Shown: positions 1-5,348 of the stretch, one piece after another | How the letters are laid out: every line of letters starts with the position of its first letter | Numbering within the stretch: position 1 is the stretch's first letter | From: Gammaproteobacteria bacterium | GTDB taxonomy: Bacteria > Pseudomonadota > Gammaproteobacteria > DSM-16500 | Direction of reading: 5' to 3' | DNA length: 6,712 bases | Assembly (NCBI GenBank): GCA_013287025.1 | Contig: JABDEN010000048.1 | Span: 5,998 to 12,709 of the forward strand | Position numbers and translations under genes: made by a program | Notes under the pieces: generated by a model | The model's input: only the letters and a program-made list of their open reading frames with translations | Databases searched by the model: none | Told to the model about the DNA's origin: nothing

Positions 1-1
1 A

Positions 2-832
2 TTTTTTCAGCGCAAATCTCTAATAAAAAAAGAAAAAGAAAATAATTCAAAATTAATCGAATTAAATAATAAATTAGAACATCAAAACCAACTAGCCAAA
101 AAATCCACCAAATCCCGCGAGAAATTCCTCTCCGAAACGCGACAAAATATTATCGAAGATACGGTGGTAAAAATTACCAAAGATGTCGCGCTAATTCTGG
201 ATCATTACGAAAGCAATATTTTAATGAGCAAGCAAACTATTATAGATTTGCACAAAAAAATATTAGGTAGCTGTGCTAAAATCCTTTCTTATGTTTCCGA
301 TAATCTCAATTTATCTTATGTTAATATTAAAAATATCATTGAAGAAGCAATAGATATGGCGCATTACGATGCCTCTCTCAATAATGTAGAATTAATCGCT
401 GATACTGTTGAAAAAATAGACGATATTTATGTCGATGAACGCAGCATAAAACATGTTCTAATTGCCTTAATTAACTACGCGATGGAAGATAGAAGACGCA
501 ATGAAAGCCAATCTTATGTTAAAATCACTGCCAAATCCGGTAAAAAATTTCTGGAAATAATCTTTGAAGATAATGGTCATGGAATTTCCGAAGAGATGAG
601 AATGAAATTTAAAAAAAATGCTGAGAAAAAAGGTAAAAGTGAAAATACCATTTCATTAAGTTTGCAGGCAATCAAATCAATTCTTGCTTCTCATCAAGCA
701 ACATTAGAGATAAAACCAACTATGGGCAAAGGCAGTATTATGAACATCAAAATTCCTTACAACCCCTCAAAAACTCCTACTAAACCGGAAACAAAAAATA
801 TTGATAATGTTATAAAGCTTTTTCCTAAATAA
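2..832 (+). CDS. Degenerate sensor histidine kinase-like protein, C-terminal part (5' end outside window)
   Basis: The frame is open from the left edge (276 residues visible), so the GTG at 164 is almost certainly internal and not the start. The order is: two Phe that may end a membrane segment, a Lys/Glu/Asn-rich coiled-coil linker (about 5-40), a HisKA-like helix (about 32-95) and a HATPase_c domain (about 140-252). FLSETRQN (42-49) aligns with the H-box FLANMSHE and puts Gln48 at the phospho-acceptor His. The N-box NLLSN reads ALINY. The G1 box DNGHGI is intact (190-195). The G2 box GxGLGL reads as ISLSL, with Ser for Gly. GKGS and a closing beta-strand follow, then a polar tail with several Pro and Thr. 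Known for the family: such kinases autophosphorylate on the H-box His. Inference: this one cannot do so, and is either a pseudokinase/scaffold or a decaying gene. The partner regulator is not in the window. Confidence 0.75.
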   Translation, partial: FFQRKSLIKKEKENNSKLIELNNKLEHQNQLAKKSTKSREKFLSETRQNIIEDTVVKITKDVALILDHYESNILMSKQTIIDLHKKILGSCAKILSYVSDNLNLSYVNIKNIIEEAIDMAHYDASLNNVELIADTVEKIDDIYVDERSIKHVLIALINYAMEDRRRNESQSYVKITAKSGKKFLEIIFEDNGHGISEEMRMKFKKNAEKKGKSENTISLSLQAIKSILASHQATLEIKPTMGKGSIMNIKIPYNPSKTPTKPETKNIDNVIKLFPK

Positions 833-836
833 TGTT

Positions 837-891
837 GGGTCTAGATTATAATGAAATTAATGTTAGTAGGTTTCAATTATTATTTAGACTC
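837..891. terminator. Long hairpin between convergent genes, possible bidirectional terminator
   Basis: Arm 837-856 pairs with 871-891 around a 14-base loop. There are 19 pairs of 20 including two G-T wobbles, one T-T mismatch and one bulged A. It begins 5 bases after the kinase stop and overlaps the last codons and stop of the opposite-strand lipoprotein frame (stop 880-882). No clean U-run follows on either strand, so intrinsic termination is inferred only from position and stem length. It could also protect mRNA 3' ends. Confidence 0.45.
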
Positions 892-1169
892 TACAATTCT
901 TCCAAATTTAGTATCAAAAACTGCATTGTAGCCGTATTTAGCCATCCACTTAGTGGCACAAAGGGAATCCAAATCTGGTAATTTAAAAGATTTATCTTTA
1001 CTCAAGTTAAATGTACGTTCTTGAATATTTTTGTTATTTTTATTCTTAAATTCAAATTGTGTATGCATTTCAGGATCAGCTTCTTTCTGAAATGCAATAA
1101 ATCTAATTTCTTGATTAAAATCTCCAAAATAAAACCATGGACCTATATAAGTAATGTGGTAATATTTTT
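880..1169 (-). pseudogene. C-terminal half of the frameshifted lipoprotein
   Basis: From about 1167 down to the TAA at 880-882 the frame is open and encodes about 95 residues that continue the lipoprotein begun at 1520, but in the -1 frame. The part before the first ATG (1068) is protein-like, with an aromatic-rich stretch (KYYHITYIGPWFYFGDF) that is clearly not a 5' leader. The ATG at 1068 is therefore an internal Met, not a true start. The visible C terminus contains a Cys (DSLCATKW) and an aromatic GYNAVFD segment. Two stop codons in tandem end it. No family is recognised. With the upstream half, the restored protein would be about 213 residues. Confidence 0.6.
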
Positions 1170-1520
1170 TGATAAATTTCCCCTCATTTCCTCTGGTGTT
1201 AAAGGATAGTCTATTGATTCTCCAGAACTATTAATTAATTCACTCATCCATACTTGTTTTCTGCTCCAAATTCCTTTTTTTGATTTTTGCCACTTTCCTA
1301 TCTCAATTAATACAGGGCATCCTCTTAAGTCATTAACATTATAAGGATCTCCTATATTTCTATCTATTTTATTTACAGAATTTTGTGTTTCTTGAATTGT
1401 TCTTATCTCTTTTTCATAACTTTTAGTTTTTGGAATAGAGAGTCCGCAGTTTGAAATTAAAATAAGAATTAAAAAAAATATTAATTTTGAATTAATCAAT
1501 TTGATCATGTTAATTATCAT
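1143..1520 (-). CDS. Small lipoprotein, N-terminal half, truncated by frameshift
   Basis: 125 residues with a signal peptide: basic start, a hydrophobic run of Phe/Leu/Ile, then the lipobox ISNC (Cys25). Met5 is an equally good start (Lys-rich N terminus, Cys21), and neither has a clear Shine-Dalgarno. The mature part has a charged helical stretch (30-58), then RGCPVLIEIGKW and a WSRKQVWMSEL segment. After the A6 run on the coding strand (1165-1170) the frame drifts to ITTLLI and a TAG stop, while the real continuation lies in the -1 frame (880-1167). It lies 70 bases downstream of another lipoprotein on the same strand and is probably co-transcribed with it. Expected location is a membrane facing the periplasm, or the cell surface. 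Function unknown; an immunity or accessory role to the upstream exoprotein is only inferred from context. Confidence 0.6.
   Translation of the reverse strand: MIINMIKLINSKLIFFLILILISNCGLSIPKTKSYEKEIRTIQETQNSVNKIDRNIGDPYNVNDLRGCPVLIEIGKWQKSKKGIWSRKQVWMSELINSSGESIDYPLTPEEMRGNLSKNITTLLI
1165..1170 (-). other. A6 homopolymer at the frameshift site (A AAA AAT)
   Basis: On the coding strand the six A's, read with the following T, give the heptamer A AAA AAT in the zero frame. This matches the X XXY YYZ pattern of -1 ribosomal slippage. A -1 shift here would join SKN directly to YYHITYIG and restore a 213-residue lipoprotein. The alternatives are a one-base deletion (pseudogene), polymerase slippage on the A-run that partly restores the frame, or a sequencing indel. 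No stem-loop just downstream was worked out. Confidence 0.5.
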
Positions 1521-1590
1521 GACTATAAGATTAGAAGTTACAATATCTGGGGATGAATCAATTAAATTAGTTATCTTATTTTATGTTGAT

Positions 1591-2151
1591 TTATGAATTT
1601 TCGATAAAATTTCTCAAAGATTTCTTAAAGACTTTTCCTTCATCTACTGTAAAAATTGCTGTCCAGAAAAATGGTAAAAATATTAAGTGGTTATAATTCT
1701 TGTAATCTATATGATAGGTATGTTTTGCATTAGATTTTAAATTATAAAAATTATAAATTTGATATTCTCTTGTCTCTGTTGTAGGGATTAAGCCAAACAA
1801 AAATACATTCAAGTAATCCAGTCCAGAAGCTCCGAGAAATGGAGGTTTTTGAATTTCAATCAAAAAGTTAGAATCAGATTTGTTTTCTACTAACTTAGAA
1901 TTACATCCATACTCATCAAAAACTTCTTTTGAAAGGATTATGTGATTTTTTCTAATTTCTTCTAATGTTTCCTTTTGATAACTTTTATAACCATCACCCA
2001 AAGATACGGAATATTTTATATCACATTCCTTAAAGTTTGGTGTTTTATTGCTTACAATCTCATCCCGTATTTTATAATATCCTACTGTGCATGATTGAAG
2101 GAAAGGAGATGTCAAAATAGCTAAACTCAAAAAAATATTTCTTAAAATCAT
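1591..2151 (-). CDS. Lipoprotein of unknown function, candidate immunity protein of the upstream exoprotein
   Basis: 186 residues. The signal peptide runs 1-20 and ends in the lipobox LQSC (Cys21), followed by Thr, which is compatible with outer-membrane sorting. The mature part has two Cys (43, 83) that could form a disulfide, and a charged helical region at 56-80. A hydrophobic segment (111-123, LDYLNVFLFGLIP) and a second aromatic one (155-168, HLIFLPFFWTAIFT) follow. The segment around FLFGLIPT resembles the GLTLGLIP motif of small proteobacterial lipoproteins of unknown role; this is from memory and weak. The ATG lies 2 bases after the stop of the exoprotein gene with no visible Shine-Dalgarno, which suggests translational coupling. 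Inference: its position directly 3' of a CdiA-like C terminus suits an immunity protein or a lipoprotein accessory. Sequence alone does not prove it. Confidence 0.7.
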   Translation of the reverse strand: MILRNIFLSLAILTSPFLQSCTVGYYKIRDEIVSNKTPNFKECDIKYSVSLGDGYKSYQKETLEEIRKNHIILSKEVFDEYGCNSKLVENKSDSNFLIEIQKPPFLGASGLDYLNVFLFGLIPTTETREYQIYNFYNLKSNAKHTYHIDYKNYNHLIFLPFFWTAIFTVDEGKVFKKSLRNFIENS

Positions 2152-2153
2152 TT

Positions 2154-4253
2154 TTATTTAGAAATTTGATTAATATTTGTAGTAAGATTCTGGTCAGAAT
2201 TTTGATTTACAATGCTTGTTGTATCTAAATAATCAATTGCCATATTAACAGGTTTTCCAATCAGACCATAAGTATTGTAAGGGTATGCTGGTATAATACT
2301 AATTTGAAGCATTAAAGGAGTATTTTTAATAAAATCGCTTCCTCCCCAATTATCATGAGTTAAGGACATATCATTACAACCAGGAACGATATAATTGCAA
2401 GCTAACGAAATTACCCCACCTTCATGACCAGAAAAAAAGTTACCCCAACTAAATGGTACAGGATCTCCAGGATTTTCATTTTTATCTGGATCTGCTTTAT
2501 TTGCTAATCCAATATTGTTAGCATTAGGATCAAATATTCCATATGGTTCATCACCACTTTTGTAAACAGCACTTTTTCCCCATAAAATAGTTTGAGGTGT
2601 TCCTCCTCGTTGATTTTCAATATCTCTGTTAATTGCCATTGGACTTATTGGAATTGCTGCTGCAAGTTTTAATAATTCCGCAGTAGTGATTATTAAATTT
2701 TCTGGCATATTCTTAACCTCTGTGATTATTTCTTTTCTACCATCGTTTGTTAAAAGTCTCAAATCAATCGTCGTGTTAACATCCAAGTCACCAGTGATAG
2801 TATCTTTAGTCATTTCTTGCGAGTTGGTAATGTCGCGGTTTAGGTTGGTGAGTTGTGGATCATCGTTTGTTAGAGTTGTTCCTCCTGTGTTGGAGAGTAG
2901 ATTACCGTTGGTGTCGAAGGTTAAGTTGGCATTGGTGGTGATTGATCCATCACCAATTGTAGCTTTGGTTAGTTGATCTTTTTCGTAGCCGCTGTCTTGT
3001 AAGCTTATATTGAATGAGCCTTTTGGATAATAATTGTTTTGTTGGCTTGGGTTATTGCTCGATTCATTGTTTATAGTTAAGCCCAAACCGATAGCGGAGC
3101 TTTCTTGTTTTTCAGTATCAGTTATATTCTCGAAGGTAAGAGTATTAGTGTTTAGAACTAAGTTCCCACCATCAACCCAGTTCTCCTGATTTGGATTTTT
3201 GGTGTTGAGTTGATTGTTTATGTTTTTTCCAATTGTGTCGGAAGTAGCATTTGTTACATTGGCAACTAAGGCACCATTTATGTCAGTATTATCACCAGTA
3301 TTAATAGTAACTGAGTCAGTTCCAATAACACTCGTCTGATCATCAACCCAATCTCTATTAAACTCACTCCTTTGCGCATTATAACTAATATTTCCACCAC
3401 TCTGACCACCACCAACTCCGAAGCTTGTTGATTTGGATTTACTGTGGCTAGTATCTTGCAGAGACTCGATTGTAAGATCATCCTGCGTATTGAGAATGAT
3501 GTTCTGAGCTAAAAGATCAGCACCTTTGATACTTGTATCATCAAATGAATTAATCTTCAGAGTTCCATTTTCAGCTGAAAGAACAGTGTTAGTATAATTA
3601 TTATCACTATCATCCGACTTACTATTCCTCAAAGATAGTTGCCCCATCAACGATTCCACGATCTGCTGAGTCGAAGATTCACCATAAGATGCACCTAAAG
3701 TTACAGTAGTTGTAAAGCCTTCCGATTTCATGTTACTGTTCTGGGTAGATTTCGTAGCTTCAATTTTAGTATCGTTTTTGCTGATAATCGTTATATCACC
3801 ATCATTCGAAATTACATTGCCTTTAATATTGGTATTCCCAACTGATTCATCTACTGAACCTGTTAAATTATTACCACTAACCAAATAAATATCCTTATTA
3901 GCAATCAGATTACTCGCAACCTCATCATTACTATTAGTGCTAATATCCGTCTTATCTCCACTACGCTCCATCTTCAAATCAACATAAAATCCCCAAGTCT
4001 CAGCAGCAGATTTAGTCTTATCCGCAGCAGCAGCAAGCTTTAATACACCCAACGCCACATTCAATTCCGCCACTTTTACATTGGTTTCCGCATCATCAAC
4101 AGCATCACTCGTAGCACGACCTTGTTTCTCAAGATCTTGCATTTGCTTGAGATTATCTTGCGCCGATTTTAAATCTTTACCAGCTTTCGCTAAATCATCC
4201 GCTGCATAGACTGCATCCAGCGCCACATGATTAATTCCAACTGAAAGCTTCAA
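2154..4253 (-). CDS. Filamentous hemagglutinin/CdiA-like exoprotein, N-terminally severed
   Basis: 699 residues if read from the TTG at 4253, but the homology starts upstream (to 4502), so this TTG is not a natural start. Residues 1-95 are an Ala/Asp/Lys-rich helical insert of the kind found between hemagglutinin repeats. Residues 105-395 are hemagglutinin repeats with family hallmarks: NTVLSAENGTLKI, DDTSIKGADL, DDLTIESLQDT, then SFGVGGG, GDNTDINGALVAN and TNTLTFENI. Residues 420-515 match the conserved pre-C-terminal stretch of these proteins (KATIGDGSI, LNRDITNSQEMTKD, RLLTNDGRKEI). From about 545 an unrelated C-terminal domain holds two Cys (619, 626), HDNW (633-636) and IPAYPYNTYGLIG (654-666). 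Known for the family: TpsB-dependent secretion to the surface, with a variable toxic C terminus in CdiA. Inference: the last 155 residues are the effector. No TpsB gene is visible. Confidence 0.85.
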   Translation of the reverse strand: MKLSVGINHVALDAVYAADDLAKAGKDLKSAQDNLKQMQDLEKQGRATSDAVDDAETNVKVAELNVALGVLKLAAAADKTKSAAETWGFYVDLKMERSGDKTDISTNSNDEVASNLIANKDIYLVSGNNLTGSVDESVGNTNIKGNVISNDGDITIISKNDTKIEATKSTQNSNMKSEGFTTTVTLGASYGESSTQQIVESLMGQLSLRNSKSDDSDNNYTNTVLSAENGTLKINSFDDTSIKGADLLAQNIILNTQDDLTIESLQDTSHSKSKSTSFGVGGGQSGGNISYNAQRSEFNRDWVDDQTSVIGTDSVTINTGDNTDINGALVANVTNATSDTIGKNINNQLNTKNPNQENWVDGGNLVLNTNTLTFENITDTEKQESSAIGLGLTINNESSNNPSQQNNYYPKGSFNISLQDSGYEKDQLTKATIGDGSITTNANLTFDTNGNLLSNTGGTTLTNDDPQLTNLNRDITNSQEMTKDTITGDLDVNTTIDLRLLTNDGRKEIITEVKNMPENLIITTAELLKLAAAIPISPMAINRDIENQRGGTPQTILWGKSAVYKSGDEPYGIFDPNANNIGLANKADPDKNENPGDPVPFSWGNFFSGHEGGVISLACNYIVPGCNDMSLTHDNWGGSDFIKNTPLMLQISIIPAYPYNTYGLIGKPVNMAIDYLDTTSIVNQNSDQNLTTNINQISK

Positions 4254-4335
4254 AGAACCATCGCGAAGTTCCGTATCCGAATAAACATTATTAGAATTAG
4301 CGCCGATGTTGATATTGCCTTCGTTGCTGATTAGT

Positions 4336-4412
4336 TTGATATCGTTATTGGCTAGAAGATTGGAACTTAAAACATCAAGATCAGCTTTAGTGGTGATATT
4401 GATATCGTTATT
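4336..4412 (-). repeat. Tandem hemagglutinin repeat units with a 14-bp direct repeat
   Basis: Positions 4336-4349 and 4399-4412 are identical over 14 bases (TTGATATCGTTATT on +), 63 bases apart, which is 21 codons. They encode the NNDI cores of successive repeat units (LAANNDINI and LLANNDIKL). The same core recurs on the opposite strand at 4990-5000. This is the beta-helix period of hemagglutinin repeats kept at DNA level. Confidence 0.6.
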
Positions 4413-4416
4413 CGCA
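4396..4416 (-). repeat. Left arm of 21-bp inverted repeat in hemagglutinin coding sequence
   Basis: The reverse complement of 4396-4416 matches 4986-5006 at 20 of 21 bases, with one synonymous C/T difference in the Ile codon GATATC/GATATT region. It encodes A-N-N-D-I-N-I of the minus-strand exoprotein. Both arms have the same codon phase in their own gene, so recombination between them would keep both reading frames open. Confidence 0.6.
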
Positions 4417-4437
4417 GCTAAAGTGCTGGAACTTTGA

Positions 4438-4596
4438 TTAGCACTCGTAGTTTTATTATCTTCTTCTTCAACCGTACTTTCCTTAACCTTCCAACAATTT
4501 ACTTACCTCCCTATCCACGCCGCGAACAACACCACAATAACGACAGACACAGAAGACGATAAAACTTTCACACTTCACGATAAGAAGAACCCGAAT
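4438..4596 (+). other. In-frame 5' continuation of the + strand hemagglutinin fragment, start codon absent
   Basis: Upstream of the GTG at 4597 the frame is open back to a TGA at 4435-4437 and has no ATG, GTG or TTG. The part from about 4483 reads LTFQQFTYLPIHAANN and then a Thr/Asp-rich stretch. A hydrophobic/aromatic run ending in IHA-A resembles the end of a signal peptide of a large exported protein, so this may be a remnant of the true N terminus with its start cut away. The overlap with the minus-strand frame (4438-4502) holds the junction of the two fragments. Confidence 0.45.
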
Positions 4597-5172
4597 GTGT
4601 TTGCATCTCTGAGTAATGGGATAGTGAAGTTGTTTAACGATACATTTCCTGATTTAAAACCATGGCAAGGTGTTGATGCTAAAACCAAGCAGGATGAAGC
4701 TGCGAAACAGGCTCGTGAGCAAGAATCTTTGGGTCATGAGGAACATACGAAGGATTTTGTGGTAGAAACGCAATCTGCTAGTTTAACTTCTTTCTCGGCC
4801 GATAATCCGATGGTTACTGGCTATACGATTTCTAATAATGATGCTGATGAATTATCTTATGATCAGGATTTGGATAAGGTTACTACAGAAAATACCACGC
4901 ATGTTGCTAGTAATTTGAACAGTGGGAATGATCTTAATATTAATTCTAATTTGGGGAATAATTTAATCGTTGGCAGTAATTTAAGTGCGAATAACGATAT
5001 TAATATTAATTCCTTGAATGGTGAAACTGTTATAACTTCTGCTCAGAATGATGGATTTCAGGCTACTTCTACTGTTAATCAGAATTACAATAAAATCTCC
5101 GTTGAGTATAATCGTGGAAGGTTATCTTTGGATTCGGAAAGTAAGGAAATTGTTTATAAGATTGAGATCTAG
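4597..5172 (+). CDS. Truncated hemagglutinin-repeat protein fragment
   Basis: 191 residues from GTG 4597, preceded by a weak purine stretch (AAGAAG about 8 bases upstream). The reading frame and apparent homology extend further 5', so this may be a fallback start or a dead fragment. Residues 1-60 are not recognised (FASLSNGIVKLFNDTF, then a charged helix KTKQDEAAKQAREQE). Residues 95-150 are hemagglutinin repeats, GNDLNINSN then SANNDININS and a further ETVITSAQN strand. They are paralogous to the repeats at the 5' end of the minus-strand exoprotein. Residues 151-191 (STVNQNYNKISVEYN...) form a short ending with stop TAG where a full-length family member would go on for hundreds of residues. 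Most likely it is a piece of a larger tpsA-type gene left by rearrangement; a small functional protein is possible but unlikely. Confidence 0.55.
   Translation: MFASLSNGIVKLFNDTFPDLKPWQGVDAKTKQDEAAKQAREQESLGHEEHTKDFVVETQSASLTSFSADNPMVTGYTISNNDADELSYDQDLDKVTTENTTHVASNLNSGNDLNINSNLGNNLIVGSNLSANNDININSLNGETVITSAQNDGFQATSTVNQNYNKISVEYNRGRLSLDSESKEIVYKIEI
4986..5006 (+). repeat. Right arm of 21-bp inverted repeat in hemagglutinin coding sequence
   Basis: Partner of 4396-4416, at 20 of 21 bases in inverted orientation, 569 bases apart. It encodes the ANNDINI part of the + strand fragment. Flanks on both sides encode similar but diverged residues (GSNLS versus SSTLA), so the repeat is best explained by paralogous hemagglutinin units. 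It does not look like a dedicated recombinase site. Confidence 0.6.
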
Positions 5173-5272
5173 TGTTTTGTTCCTGATTAAACTGTATCTC
5201 ATCAATTATTTTAAAATGCAGTTAATTTCATTGTGGTTTTTGGTTTCCTAAGATTGTAGTTAGCTATACGGT

Positions 5273-5300
5273 TATCTTATTTCATATTGTAAGATATTTT
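5273..5300 (+). terminator. Weak AT-rich terminator-like hairpin after the + strand fragment
   Basis: TATCTTA (5273-5279) pairs with TAAGATA (5290-5296) around a 10-base loop and is followed by TTTT and, a little later, a further T6 run near 5308-5313. The stem is short and has one G-C pair, so it is a weak candidate. It lies in the convergent gap 5173-5348, in which I see no gene. Confidence 0.3.
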
Positions 5301-5348
5301 ATATTAATTTTTTATCTTATGTAACTTATTAACTTTGATTTACCTCTA

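Larger units (their letters stand above)
4254..4502 (-). other. In-frame 5' continuation of the exoprotein without any start codon
   Basis: The frame continues upstream of 4253 for 83 codons to a TAA at 4503-4505 and contains no ATG, GTG or TTG. It encodes clear hemagglutinin repeats: LAANNDINI, then LLANNDIKLIS, then EGNINIGAN, followed directly by the helical insert. The last roughly 10 codons near 4480-4502 (VNCWKV) do not look like the repeats and overlap the opposite-strand frame, so the break probably lies near 4478-4500. The real 5' end of this gene, with signal peptide and TPS domain, is missing here. Confidence 0.7.

Noticed and set aside
164..166. GTG as start codon of the kinase-like gene
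   Set aside because: The frame is open to the window edge and the 54 codons upstream encode the coiled-coil linker and the H-box equivalent.
1068..1068. Separate small gene starting at the ATG at 1068
   Set aside because: The frame continues upstream with protein-like sequence that joins the lipoprotein N-terminal half after a one-base shift.
1021..1209. Plus-strand open frame of 62 codons
   Set aside because: It is antisense to the two halves of the frameshifted lipoprotein, which have the better protein character and continuity.
2686..2976. Plus-strand open frame of 96 codons opposite the exoprotein
   Set aside because: It is antisense to well-supported hemagglutinin coding sequence, is Val/Ser-rich as expected of a shadow frame, and has no family resemblance.
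3278..3481. Minus-strand open frame of 67 codons within the exoprotein
   Set aside because: It is an alternative frame of the same strand inside clear hemagglutinin repeats.
4253..4253. TTG at 4253 as a genuine start of the exoprotein
   Set aside because: Hemagglutinin repeats continue in frame for about 75 codons upstream, and there is no signal peptide after the TTG.
5048..5251. Plus-strand frame of 67 codons overlapping the end of the hemagglutinin fragment
   Set aside because: It is an out-of-frame shadow, Leu/Ile-rich from AT-rich sequence, and runs into the intergenic gap.
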